Shown here in pieces: positions 20,219-30,194 of a stretch of DNA of 64,000 nucleotides. This DNA comes from Ustilago trichophora (Eukaryota > Basidiomycota > Ustilaginomycetes > Ustilaginales > Ustilaginaceae). Made by a program: the position numbers and the translations under genes. Every line of letters begins with the position of its first letter. Position 1 is the stretch's first letter. The DNA is taken from positions 1,116,001-1,180,000 of the forward strand of contig OOIN01000005.1 of the NCBI GenBank assembly GCA_900323505.1, in the 5' to 3' direction. The notes beneath the pieces are model-generated. The model had not been told where the DNA came from, did no database searches, and saw nothing but the letters and a program-made list of their open reading frames with translations.

Positions 20219-21205
20219 ATGTCGCAACGTGTCTCTCAGATCGCTGGTCACCTTTCTGGTCGTGAGTATCTCTTTTCCCGCGCTTGTCGCCTCTACATGA
20301 TGTGATGGAGTCATTGACAATTTGTATTGGATTGGGTGTTGCTTGCCCGCTCGCCTCGCTTCTTGGTAGCCGCACCTCTTCTCAAGGGTCAGGTTGCCAT
20401 CGTCACCGGTGCCGGCCAGGGTATCGGTGCTGCCACCGCCAAGCTCTTTGCCAGCCACGGTGCCCACGTCGTTGTCTCGGACCTGGACGCCAAGAAGGCC
20501 AACGATGTTGCCAACGAGATCAACAAGTCTGGCGGCTCTGCCATCCCCCTCTCCGGCAACGTCATGGACAAGGACTTTGGCGAAAAGGTCGTCAAGGCTG
20601 CCGTTGACAAGTGGGGAAAGCTCAACATTATCGTCAACAACGCCGGCTTCACCGCCGACAAGATGGCGCACACCACCGACGATGCCACCTTCCAGCTCAT
20701 GCTCGACTGCCACATCACCGCTCCCTTCCGCATCATCCGCGCTGCCGCCCCTTACTTCCGCATTAAGGACGAGAGCAAGCGCGAGAACATGGCTATCGTC
20801 AACGTCTCTTCCACCTCGGGTACCCACGGTAATGTAGGCCAGGTCAACTACTCGGCTGCCAAGTCCGGTGTGCTTGGTCTCACCAAAACCATGTGCAAGG
20901 AGTGGGGTCCCTTCGGCGTCCGCGTCAACTGCGTCGCTTTCGGCTGGATCAACACTCGTCTCACCCAGGCCAAGGAGGCTGGTGCTTCCATCGAGATCGA
21001 CGGCAAGAAGATTGCCCTCGGCATTCCCGGCCGCCCCTCCGGTGGCGACTCCAAGGAGCAGTCCGTTACCGCTGTCGCCGACATCCCCCTTCGTCGCCCT
21101 GGTGACGCTGACGAGGCTGCCGCTTCTATTCTCTTCCTTGCCAGCCCACTCGCCTCGTACGTCTCGGGTCAGATTCTCGAGGTTACTGGTGGCCGAGGTA
21201 TCTGA
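20219..21205 (+). CDS. Short-chain dehydrogenase, 3-oxoacyl-ACP reductase (FabG)-like, two exons
   Basis: Classical SDR of 292 residues. Exon 1 is 43 bases (20219-20261, donor GTGAGT); exon 2 is 20370-21205 (acceptor GGTAG). The join gives MSQRVSQIAGHLSGPAPLLK followed by GQVAIVTGAGQGIG, with the cofactor motif at 27-34. NNAG follows KLNIIV, and the active-site YSAAK is at 175-179. The ending ASYVSGQILEVTGGRGI is typical of FabG-like reductases. A loop of about 30 residues before the C-terminal helix (ASIEIDGKKIALGIPGRPSG) is an insertion compared with bacterial FabG. There is no PTS1 at the C-terminus. Substrate unknown; candidates are fatty-acid beta-oxoacyl reduction or a quinone/steroid-type substrate. 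Strong C/G-ending codon bias suggests high expression. Confidence 0.87.
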
Positions 21206-21543
21206 GCAACTTGTCAAGAAGGAAAAGCATGTCCACCATTTGCTAGGAAACCAATCAAAATTAGCTACAGATCTTTGTCGACGGCGAAATTGCCTGTGCG
21301 TGAAGAGCGTTTCTACAGATCAAGACAGTTTGATGTTCGGAATTCAATGGGCTGAAACCACGCGACCTAACATCTTGAAATTTCCCGCCCCAGAGTGGAG
21401 AAAGGAAGTCCGAAAATTTTGGAATGCACGCTCGGTTTTCGAGTTCCGCTAAGAATTTGTCCTCTGTGCCCACAGCCCCATGCTAAGTGCGACTTTGACT
21501 CCATCTCGCAACCACCATCATCTTCGGCCACAGCAGTTGCGCC
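21206..21543. other. Intergenic region upstream of MetAP1
   Basis: 338 bases. I searched it for a zinc-finger exon of MetAP1 (CxxC-type) and saw none. Confidence 0.4.
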
Positions 21544-23022
21544 ATGTCACCAAGCGCGACATCCAGCAGCGATGCTGCTACCAGCACATTCACCTTTGAT
21601 CCGTTCGCCAACGTGCGCACCTTTAAATACTCGGGCTCCGTCAAGGCGGTCTACCCCTTGAGTCCCAAGCCCAAGATTCCACCGACGATTCGAAGGCCCA
21701 ACTACGCCAGGGAAGGGGTGAGGATGTGGTTGCAGTTCTGGTGGCAGGTCAGAATTCCACTTTTGACCGTCATTCTTCCTCTACTTGCACGACCTCGACT
21801 TGCTGACGTTTCCGAATGGTCCACCCTCTTTGCTCTTCTGCTGCTCGGCTTTGCCCTCGATGGTTTCAAACAGTTTCTAGAGTCAAGAAATATCAAGGTC
21901 AACAACAAGAATGATCAGGATGGTGTAAGGAAGGCTGCAACTGTATGTATTCGTGCGCGGATCCTGTCGGGGGTCGATTGATTGAGTAGTAGCTGACCCG
22001 TAAATTTTTCGCTTGCTACCTGTGCCAGCTTGCTCGAGAGGTACTCGAGATTGCAGCCTCCCATGCCAAGCCCGGCGTTACAACAGATGAAATCGACAAG
22101 ATCGTCTTTGCCGAGGCCATCAAGCGAGACTGCTACCCCAGTCCACTCGGTTACCATGGCTACCCTAAGAGCGTCTGCACGTGAGTTACAGAGCAACACC
22201 TCTTAATTTCAACCATCATTGTCATCGTATTGTGGCTGACCAAATGCCTCATCTATCGCGTTTCATAGTTCGATCAACGAGATCATCTGCCACGGTATTC
22301 CCGACCAGAGGCCTCTTGAAGACGGTGACATTCTCAATATTGACGTCACCCTATTCCACAAGGGCTACCACGGCGATTTGAACGCGACCTTCCCCGTCGG
22401 CAGGAAGGCAGCGGAAGACGTCGAATCGATGAAGCTCATCAAGGTCGCACGAGAATGTCTCGATGCTGCGATCAACATCTGTGGCCCTGGCGTCCCCTAC
22501 GGCGAGATTGGCCGTGTCATTCAGCCCATCGCCGAGTCTCAAGGCTGTGCCGTCGTCAAGAACTACACCGGCCACGGCATCTCCAACTGCTTCCACGCCG
22601 CACCCACCATTTACCATCATGCCACCAAGAAGAGCTACGGCATCATGAAGCCTGGTCACATCTTCACCATCGAGCCCATGCTCAACCTCGGCACCGAGTG
22701 GAGAGACATCTCGTGGCCAGATGACTGGACTGTAGCTACTGTTGACGGTGCTCGATCGGCCGCGGCGGAAGAGACTCTGCTCATTACCGAGACTGGTGTC
22801 GAGATCTTGACTGCCAAGGGTGGTCCTCGTCACATTGACACAACCGAGCGGCGCAAGCAGCTCGAGGAGGAGATCAAGGCGAGGGAGGAGAGGAAGAAGC
22901 GCAGAAAGCTCGACACTGGCGCTGATACCCCCGTCTCGGGCGCGGCCACGCCTACGCCGGCACCTGAGCAGGCGAACCCTACCACAACCAGCACTTCGGG
23001 TCCTGCTCAGGCTGACAAGTGA
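21544..23022 (+). CDS. Methionine aminopeptidase 1, four exons, no N-terminal zinc finger seen
   Basis: Removes initiator Met co-translationally. Exons: 21544-21717, 21874-21942, 22029-22180 and 22269-23022, giving 382 residues. Donors are GTGAGG, GTATGT and GTGAGT. Metal ligands are visible: Asp157 (NIDVTLF), Asp168 (YHGDLNATF), His234 ([10 protein letters not shown]), Glu in FTIEPML and Glu in [10 protein letters not shown]. Exon junctions restore [13 protein letters not shown] and [15 protein letters not shown], both strongly family-like. The N-terminal 58 residues are Ser/Thr-rich and lack the Cys/His zinc fingers usual in eukaryotic MetAP1, which help ribosome association. The C-terminus has a basic helix ([15 protein letters not shown]) and a Pro/Thr-rich tail. 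Intron 1 is in frame, stop-free and encodes hydrophobic sequence (see findings). The boundary of exon 2 is the least certain. Confidence 0.88.
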
Positions 23023-23465
23023 AGCTCTTCATTCGCGTAGCTTGGCTGATTCGTCGTGGTTAGATCTGTATTTTTAGTTGCATTGCCTCGATTCCCTGCA
23101 ACCCGGCACTTGACCGCAAGCAATTCCAGGGTCAATATCGCAAACATCTTCTGCATTTCGATATGCGTGAGATGCACCATACGACTGCATCGGTATTGAC
23201 GGTGATGATGAAAATGCGAGCCGGCACGTATCCGGCAAATGCTATGGTTTGTCCTTGAGGTTGACCCATATCTGCATGTTGAATCGATTGTATCTCTAAT
23301 TGAGCGTTGCTCGCCCCAATTTACCGGGATTTTGTTCGGCTCGGAAAAATGGTGATTTCGGTGCACGGTCAAAAGTGCAACACACAGACATCAACTTCAT
23401 GTCCTACTCTTTATTCGATTCTTCGTTCCACACTTCCACCATCAGACCAGATCGATAGACGAGCC
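23023..23465. other. Intergenic region, MetAP1 / Eat1-like
   Basis: 443 bases between two genes on the same strand. No gene-like feature seen. Confidence 0.35.
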
Positions 23466-24557
23466 ATGTTGACGCTCTTCCGAACAGAGTGCCTGCGCAG
23501 CACTCGCACAGCAGCCTCGACGATCGTCTACCCAACACTATCGACTGTGGCAGGCAGCAAACGCTTGCTCTCGACTCCATCATCCGACCCCAACGTATCC
23601 ACCGCTGCCTCGGCTACCGGCAAGACAGTTTTGCTCGACTTTGAAGCCTATGAGCCTACCGCCGATCAGATAGCAAAACGCCGCACTGAGGTTCCCATCA
23701 GCTCTCTCGTCGTGTGCCATGGTCTCTTCGGCTCAAAACAAAACTGGCGATCGCTTGGCCGAGCTATGTCGAGTCGCTTCGGCGTCCCTGTCTTTGCTCT
23801 TGACCTGCGCAACCACGGTACATCTCCGCACATTGACGGCCTAGCATACTCGGATATGGCACAGGACGTAATCGAATTCATGTCCTCGCGCAACCTCTCC
23901 AATGTCGGCTTGATCGGACATTCGATGGGTGGTAAAGTATCTATGAGCGTTGCCCTCCATCCCAACCTGCCCAGCGGAATGCTGCGCAATCTGATCAGCG
24001 TCGACATGTCTGCCAAGCGCGGCCCTCTCTCTCCCGAGTTCGAACGATATATTGAAGCCATGGCCCAGATTCGCGATAAGCCCTGCCACAGCCGCGCCGA
24101 GGCAGACGAAATCCTCCAAGCCACAGAACCAGATCTCGGTGTCCGCCAATTCCTCCTCACCAATCTTACACGCAATCCACCCAACAGTCCAACCTGGTCC
24201 TGGCGCATCCCCGTCGATTTGATCCGCAAGAACATTGCCCAGATCGGTGATTTCCCTTACAACCCACCCAATGCGATCGCTGAGGAACTCGCGGCTCCTG
24301 GAAGCGAAAACGCTCCAGAGAGGGAATGGAGCGGAGAAACGCTGTTCATCAAGGGAACAAGGAGCAAGTACGTCAACAGGAGGAATATCCCCACCAACCA
24401 AAAGTATTTCCCGGAAGCGAAGTTGGTTCATATGGAAACGGGACACTGGTGTCAGGCAGAGAAGCCGAATGAGTTTGTTCAGGTCGTAGAGGATTTCCTG
24501 ACCGGTAGGACACAGGATGAGACTCAACAGGCGCTGCAGCCCCGCTCGAAGTCCTGA
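23466..24557 (+). CDS. Mitochondrial alpha/beta hydrolase, Eat1/ABHD11-like
   Basis: 363 residues. An Arg/Ser/Thr-rich start (MLTLFRTECLRSTRTAAST, then GSKRLLSTPSS) looks like a mitochondrial presequence. The hydrolase fold is clear: VVCHGLFGSKQNWRSLGRAM (oxyanion region), VFALDLRNHGTSPH, the nucleophile elbow GHSMGGK with Ser153, IRGTRS-like FIKGTRSKYV for the acid region, and the catalytic His in METGHWCQAEKP. This pattern fits ABHD11 and yeast Eat1/Imo32. Eat1 makes ethyl acetate from ethanol and acetyl-CoA, while ABHD11 is tied to lipoylated dehydrogenase function. Which activity applies cannot be told here. The ATG at 23466 is the first in frame; upstream open frame lacks one. No intron. 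Confidence 0.87.
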   Translation: MLTLFRTECLRSTRTAASTIVYPTLSTVAGSKRLLSTPSSDPNVSTAASATGKTVLLDFEAYEPTADQIAKRRTEVPISSLVVCHGLFGSKQNWRSLGRAMSSRFGVPVFALDLRNHGTSPHIDGLAYSDMAQDVIEFMSSRNLSNVGLIGHSMGGKVSMSVALHPNLPSGMLRNLISVDMSAKRGPLSPEFERYIEAMAQIRDKPCHSRAEADEILQATEPDLGVRQFLLTNLTRNPPNSPTWSWRIPVDLIRKNIAQIGDFPYNPPNAIAEELAAPGSENAPEREWSGETLFIKGTRSKYVNRRNIPTNQKYFPEAKLVHMETGHWCQAEKPNEFVQVVEDFLTGRTQDETQQALQPRSKS

Positions 24558-24862
24558 AGCTCTCTGTAGAATACGAGCAATATCAAGCAATACAAACATC
24601 GATCCTAATGGTGCAGCATGGCAACGAAAGAGAGTCCATTTGAGTACGAGAAGGTGCGAAAGACGGTGCAACGATGGGAGCACGCAGCCTGCAGGCGGCT
24701 GTGATGGAGACAAGGACTTAAAAGAATGTAATGTGAGAGTGAACAATGCTGGACCGACCAGGGCCCAAAGGCATCGCAACTAGCAGGTGAGAGAAGATAC
24801 GCGATGAGAATGCTATACACTTGCTGGTTTGCAGGAGCAAAGAACGATCCTGACTTCTCTCC
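24558..24862. other. Convergent intergenic region
   Basis: 305 bases between the 3' ends of the Eat1-like and secreted-protein genes. Nothing notable. Confidence 0.3.
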
Positions 24863-25540
24863 CTAAGGGGTGGTCGAGGTGGTATTAGCCCGGCAATCAT
24901 ACACAATATCGACACCGACGCCCTTGGTACTCGAGTAGATTCTGTTGCTGATAAAGTCATCTGGATCTCTACTACCATCGATACAGTCATAGCTGGCGCA
25001 ATCAATAGTACTTGCGTCACTTGTATCCTTGTTATCGTCAAACCTAGCTTTGACGGGGAAGGTGAATTTCTTGCCTGCCATAGCGTCAAAGTTGATATAG
25101 CTTCTGACGGTTTCATTGGGGTTGGGCATGAAGGTCAGATCGACCGATTGGCAGTTGTCGCCATATTTACCGCAATCTTCACCGGTGAGATAAACGGAGC
25201 CGATAAAATCGGAGGGGACGATGATGCTTCCTTGTGGGGAAGGGGTGAATTCGCCACTGGATCCGGAGGTTCCAGAGATTTTGGGTCGGATGGAATCGGT
25301 ACACGAGAGCAAGGTGAAGCGGATCTCGTGTCGTCCGTCGGGTTGGGGTGGGTGCGTGAGTGGAGGTGAGGCTGCGTCGTACGTGTTGGCAGGAGTGGTG
25401 GAAGCAACATTGGAAGCGGGGACAGAGGGGGCGTCAAGGGCTTGAACCTTTGGCGTGGCGTTGGTGGCAGCCGCGAAAGCGGTGGCGGTGCTGAGGGCGA
25501 GGCCGAGTGTGACGCTGGCGAGCAAAGATCGGAATTGCAT
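24863..25540 (-). CDS. Secreted cysteine-containing protein of unknown function
   Basis: 225 residues, not recognised. A signal peptide is clear (MQFRSLLASVTLGLALSTAT, cleavage near AFA-AA at residue 24). A Pro/Thr/Ala-rich linker (about 28-65) precedes a folded part with six cysteines: LLSC, EDC, DNC, IDC, YDC and a final YDC, enough for three disulfides. Sequences such as GSIIVPSDFIGSVYLTGEDC and VDLTFMPNPNETVRSYINFD suggest beta-rich structure. The tail RANTTSTTP is Ser/Thr-rich and polar, not a GPI signal. The linker-plus-domain layout fits a cell-wall or apoplastic protein; a role as an effector is possible but unproven. No homology that I can name. Confidence 0.75.
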   Translation of the reverse strand: MQFRSLLASVTLGLALSTATAFAAATNATPKVQALDAPSVPASNVASTTPANTYDAASPPLTHPPQPDGRHEIRFTLLSCTDSIRPKISGTSGSSGEFTPSPQGSIIVPSDFIGSVYLTGEDCGKYGDNCQSVDLTFMPNPNETVRSYINFDAMAGKKFTFPVKARFDDNKDTSDASTIDCASYDCIDGSRDPDDFISNRIYSSTKGVGVDIVYDCRANTTSTTP

Positions 25541-27115
25541 CTCGAAAGGAGCTCTGATGGTGATGTGGCTGGTGAGAGGAGAAGGTGTGTGGTACGAGAG
25601 TCTTGCTTGGACGCGTACAATTTCGAGTGAGAAGTGAGAAGGTGAAACGTGTGGTAGGGAGGGAAGCCACGACAGCTCTAAGAAACAACGTAGTGAGATG
25701 GATGGTGATGGTGAGGAAAAGGGCTCAGGAGAAAAGAGACTACAAAAGGCAGATACAAGTATCCCAGGGAGTCTTACTATGAACGAGAGGGGTATCTAGA
25801 CTTGATCTGCCGAACTCAAGGGCAAGGTAGACCTCGACGTCCTGCTACCACGCCACCATGGCTGGCTCAAGGCTGCTACTGCTCTTGAGCATCTTAACCT
25901 AGCTTATGTGGCGTTCTCCGACAGCAGTCAAACCCTGCACGAGGCGAGGATGCCAGCGGCTCGGGCAACCTACAATTGTTTCTTGAAACATGCATGAAAC
26001 CACCTCTATTGCCTTCAGTCAAGTTCTATGATCTGCAAAGGCAGGAAGGACCCCTTTTTCACCGTCCTGCGAGTCGAAGAATGTGCCAAATCTGCGGTAC
26101 GCCGCACACATTCCGCACCTCGGTTAGAGTACTATAGCTTCACGTCACGTCAAATTACACACTCTCGCTGTACATGACGAAAAGATCGACAGAATCCTCC
26201 CCGCCTCCCTTTTTTCTTCTCTGTCCGTGAGTTTTTGCCCCCGGTCCAACCGCCGGATTTGGCTCCCGGGCCGCAATTGCGGCACTGCTTCCTCAGGGGC
26301 AGGGTTGAATTGTAAAGGTGACGGAACTCCACGACGGCCCGTTTTCGGTTGCGCATTGTGACGTGCAGTGGTGTGGTGCTAATGCACGCGGGTTGGTGAT
26401 TGTTGTGCAACCCGAGCAGAGGCAACACTCACCAAACTCGCTCTGTTTAACCCTCTCGATATCATGTGCTGTGATGTTTGGAAAGTCACCGCGACCCCCA
26501 TAGTCCCTTTTTAGACGCCGTTCCGCTCGCTTCTCGACTACGTGCCAAGAATGTCGGATAGCAGTCGCTACTGTACCTGTTGAAAGTGCAGGTATACCCT
26601 CTCGCATAATAATAATTGCCTCAAACCACAATCATTTGAGGTCAAGCTTGTGCAGAAGACGGAGAGGGACCCAGAAGCTCAAGGTGGAGCATGGTGCGGG
26701 AGTGTTTGTTGGCGATCAATGCCTGCCTGTTGATATGCAAGGGGGGTTGGAGGTCGTACCAGAGGTGACATGTCAATCTTTGCGCGAACTTTGAAATTGT
26801 TAGAGCGAGGGAGATGTCTGGGAAGTCAGATTTTCCCCACAATCGCGGCTTTTTGATCCGTTGTATTAGCCGAGCAACCAACATTCGCGGTCAGATCATC
26901 AAGAGCTTCTCTTGGCTCGAGAACACCATATTCCCAGCCTTCCTTCCACACAATCTCTGCTACGGGGGATTCTTTGTCAGGGCAGTAGCAGAAAGTACTC
27001 TGCAGGCTGGAATAGATTCGCTCGGACTTTTCATCTTCGCCGAACACGGATCAAAACATCTCACGCACCCTATCAATCCGGACATCCAACATCACCATCA
27101 CCTACATCAGCAACA
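25541..27115. other. Long divergent intergenic region containing a possible small gene
   Basis: About 1.6 kb between the secreted-protein and glycerate-kinase genes. It holds a candidate two-exon gene on the minus strand (26155-26607, listed separately). The last 200 bases before the glycerate-kinase ATG are an open extension of its frame without an ATG. Otherwise nothing recognised. Confidence 0.4.
26155..26607 (-). CDS. Candidate small two-exon gene, unknown product
   Basis: Model: exon 1 26607-26433 and exon 2 26291-26155, giving 103 residues. Exon 1 starts at ATG 26607 (MREGIPALSTGTVATAIRHS), continues with a basic amphipathic part (WHVVEKRAERRLKRDYGGRG) and ends at a textbook GTGAGT donor after QSEFG. 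The acceptor is CCTGAG at 26292, following a pyrimidine-rich stretch; it keeps frame and yields a polar second half ending GGEDSVDLFVMYSESV before TAA. I do not recognise the protein. The basic, helical first half could suit a small mitochondrial or ribosome-associated protein, but that is a guess. Alternatives are an acceptor at 26378 (CATTAG), which shifts the ending, an acceptor at CAACAG near 26591 with an earlier exon, or no gene at all. Confidence 0.4.
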
Positions 27116-28125
27116 ATGGCAGCCGTAACAATAACCACCTCTGGCAAACCTCTTCAAGTAGTAGAGATCTTCGCGCAGCATGTTATATCCCAGTTCAATC
27201 ATTTCTGCACCCGTCTCTCCTCGACCTCGCCAGCCCCACCACTCTTCGTTGCGATGCAAGGCCCGCAAGGATCGGGCAAAACAACAGTCACCCGCTCCCT
27301 CGTCGACCATCTCAAATCATCCGGCTTGACGGTTGGCGTACTTTCAACGGATGATCTGTATCACACGCATACAAATCTGCGGCGTGTATCAGAGGAGAAT
27401 TCGACAAATCCTCTGCTCTCTGGTCGTGGACAACCGGGTACACACGATGTTGAGCTGGGGATGGAAATCTTAGATCAGATCTATGCTATCAACTCTAGTG
27501 CGCAGGGCAAAGTGCAGCTCCCGGTCTTTGATAAAAGTCTATACGGCGGAGAGGGAGACAGGGCAGTCTTCTCCGAAAAGAGTCCAGAGGTGACCCCACC
27601 GCTGGATGTGTTCATTTTGGAGGGCTGGAGTATGGGCTTTTCCCCCATTACGCCTGCTGATGTCGACCAAAAAAGGAAAAACAGCAAGCCGAATTCACCA
27701 CTGCAAAGATACACCGTGGAAGCGTTACAGCAGATCAACAAGAATCTGGAGGCCTACACGCAGTGGTATAAACACTTTAGTGTATTTCTCCAGATCCAAC
27801 CAACAGAACTGGAGAACGTGTATACGTGGAGGAGACAGCAGGAGCACGCGATGAAGGCGGCAAATGGAGGCATGGGGATGACTGATGATGGAGTCAAGGC
27901 GTGAGTAACCAGCCTAAGGTCTTCCTTTCAGCTCCCGACATCAGGTATTGAGTATGCGCTGACCAGCTTTGATCACATTGTTCTGATGATAGATTTGTGG
28001 ACAGATACATGCCCGGTTACCACCTCTTCCTCGACACCATTCGACAAAACCCGCATTGGAAGGGACGAAGCAAGACTATCACCATCGACCTCAATCGCAC
28101 TGTTGTATCCGTCCAGGACTGGTAG
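27116..28125 (+). CDS. Glycerate 3-kinase-like P-loop kinase (GLYK / Tda10 type), two exons
   Basis: Phosphorylates D-glycerate in plant and fungal members. Exons are 27116-27900 and 27993-28125 (305 residues; donor GTGAGT, acceptor GATAG). Visible: P-loop GPQGSGKTT at 49-57, substrate-side LSTDDLYHTH, RGQPGTHDVELG, PVFDKSLYGGEGDR, FILEGWSMGF, and RRQQEHAMK. The second exon adds FVDRYMPGYHLFLDTIR and ends VSVQDW, matching the family C-terminus where DRYMPxY is conserved. Length fits the family. The frame stays open for 68 codons upstream of the ATG with an Arg/Ser-rich sequence but no ATG (see findings). As annotated the protein has no targeting signal, so cytosolic. Confidence 0.9.
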
Positions 28126-28337
28126 CGTCCCTTCGTTTCGGTGCTGTCGTACGCTTCGTTTTCTCAAAATCGCACGCGGCCAATGGCCCAACTCAGCATA
28201 CAGTAGTGATACAGTACACATCGCAATGAATGTGTTATCACGCAATATATCGTATACCAATAGGATGAAATCGAACCGCACTGTCGTATGATTTGCCGAT
28301 GATGAAGATGTGTGGGACCATTAGAAAAGCCGCCAAT

Positions 28338-29088
28338 CTATCCCACTTGAGTGGTAATGCTGGTTTTGACTGTGATTGTCTTTTTTTCCCCTTTCCCCGT
28401 TGTTGCAGCGGTGGTGTCTGAGGAGGGTTCAGCATCGGTTTCTGTTGCGGCAGTGATGGAAGAAGTGGTGGTGTTGGGCAACCACTCCACCTGGTATCTG
28501 TTGAAGAGTTTGGGCCAAGGAGGAACTGTCACCTGTGTAGCCAAAGGGTTGAATTTCTACATGTCAGTGATGCACTTTTTTACGACTTTGTTGGCTCTTT
28601 GCGGAGCAGATATTATGAAACAGGGCGAATGAAGGGCTGAATGGTGGGCGAGAAGCTTACGAGAGCAACAAGAAGAGTCGCGAATCCAAAGATTACCATG
28701 CACAGCTGCATGTTTTGTGTAAAATATCCCAAAAGGAAAGCGACAGTTGCACCGGCTACGAGGCCTTCTTGCATGATTCTATCTGCTAGACGTTGACTTT
28801 GAAAGTCCTATATTGTCCGGATTGCGCATTGTACCGTGGATGAAAGAAGGGGAGCGAGCGAGAGGTAGAGCAGTGAGAGCGACATGGGGAGAAAGAGGCG
28901 TGGGTCAGTTTTGCGTTTGCTGAGCTAAGTGCAGTGTCAAGGTTGGTGATGTTCTTGGGTGAGGTGAAAGAATGCCCTTCGCAACAAGAGGGGAAAATGG
29001 AGCATCAGAGGTGTAGAAAGGCGTGCGGAGAGGAAGTCGAGTGAATACTTACGATCTTGCCATCGATCCAACGCTGAATAGTCTCCAT
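28338..29088 (-). CDS. SPC1: Signal peptidase complex subunit 1 (SPC12), three exons
   Basis: Small non-catalytic ER membrane subunit of signal peptidase. Exons: 29088-29053 (12 codons, METIQRWIDGKI), 28807-28661 and 28532-28338, all joined in phase 0, giving 125 residues. Donors are GTAAGT and GTAAGC; acceptors ATATAG and CACAG. The join reads DFQSQRLADRIMQEG, then two membrane segments (GLVAGATVAFLLGYF and LCMVIFGFATLLVALV) on either side of a short turn TQNMQ, then TVPPWPKLFNRYQVEWLP. The family signature PPWPxYxxxxxxWLP is nearly intact. A Thr-rich tail of about 40 residues (TTTSSITAATETDAEPSS) is lineage-specific. The three exons are individually too small to be seen as one gene without the family pattern. 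Confidence 0.93.
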
Positions 29089-30194
29089 CTTTGCCCAATT
29101 TCACTCCTGGATGCTGCTTTTCAATTTGATCTCCGTTGATTCTCAGTGTTGGCCTGCTTTCCGAACCAAAAGATTGCAGTTAGTCAGTACCGAGTCCAAC
29201 AATGCTGGTGTAGAGCAAGATCCGATGATGGTGGTGGCGATGGTGGTGGTGGTATTGAGGGACGAGATGAGGAGGTCTCGCGGTGGAAGATGAAGTTACG
29301 AGTGTGCAAGACTTGAGAAGGTTGGACCCTGAAATTGGGCAATGGAGCGGACTTTCCACGTCGACTTTTGGGTGGGTTTGTGCACGGTCAATTTTTCAAC
29401 TTGTCTGTCAGATTTCGGCTTTGAACAAAATTATTTTTTGGGCCCTTCGCTCATCGCTTGTCGCTCATAGCACACCTTCTCATTCCATTACACAATCGTA
29501 AGCAACTCCACACACTGTACTTATTCGTTTTCCAATGCATCGTCGCATTCCACAATGACAAAACAAGATGAAAAACGAAACCACCCAAAAGGGAGCCCGT
29601 CACAACAAAATTCAGAAGTGCAAAAGGTCAATAGAAAGGAGAAGAATGTAAGAGCGAGAGAATGACCCCCAAGGAAGATTCCGAAGAATCTCTGTCTCTA
29701 AGAAAAGTGTCGACGGAGGGTAAAGTGAAGTCTGCTCTGCCTTTTGCACCCGTGAATGCAAAAGAAGGTTGATTTGGGCCCGGCATGAAAATGACGCTTC
29801 GTAGAAAATCGCAAAGTGTCATCGATTAATGGGCCCCACTCCATTCCCAAGGTGTGGGAGAGAGTGAGAGGAGAAAGGGGAAAGGGGGAAATTTAAGACG
29901 GGAAGGAGAACGCACAGTCGAACGGAAGCAGCGCACAAACGCTTGGGCAAGAAATTGTCAAAGTTGCTGATTCCAGGTATTGATCCCGAGTATTGCTGAA
30001 CCAAAAAGAGATGTCGAGAGAATGGGTGACTGAGGGAAATATGGATAACGTTACCTTACTGAGGTGAGAGAGAGAGATAGAAAGAGAGAGAATGGTATCT
30101 GATGCAGAATGCTTGGTGGTAGATTTGGCCTCGGACGAGATTGCGCTGTTAAAAGATCTATTGCGCTCCGAGGTGCGTGCGAGTAGATCGAAAT
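29089..30194. other. Intergenic region, SPC1 / ACP6-like phosphatase
   Basis: 1.1 kb. It includes the SPC1 promoter and the 3' flank of the phosphatase. A purine-rich GAGAGAG block lies at 30060-30090. Short open frames here lack coding character. Confidence 0.35.

Noticed and set aside
20159..21217. 352-codon antisense frame over the FabG-like SDR
   Set aside because: Same cause: strongly biased codons on the sense strand suppress stops on the antisense strand.
23841..24779. 312-codon antisense frame over the Eat1-like gene
   Set aside because: Sense strand has the full hydrolase pattern; no independent support for the antisense frame.
26826..27047. Minus-strand frame with protein-like text (ESPVAEIVWKEGWEYG)
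   Set aside because: It starts from GTG directly after a stop, with no acceptor nearby, and overlaps the glycerate-kinase leader.
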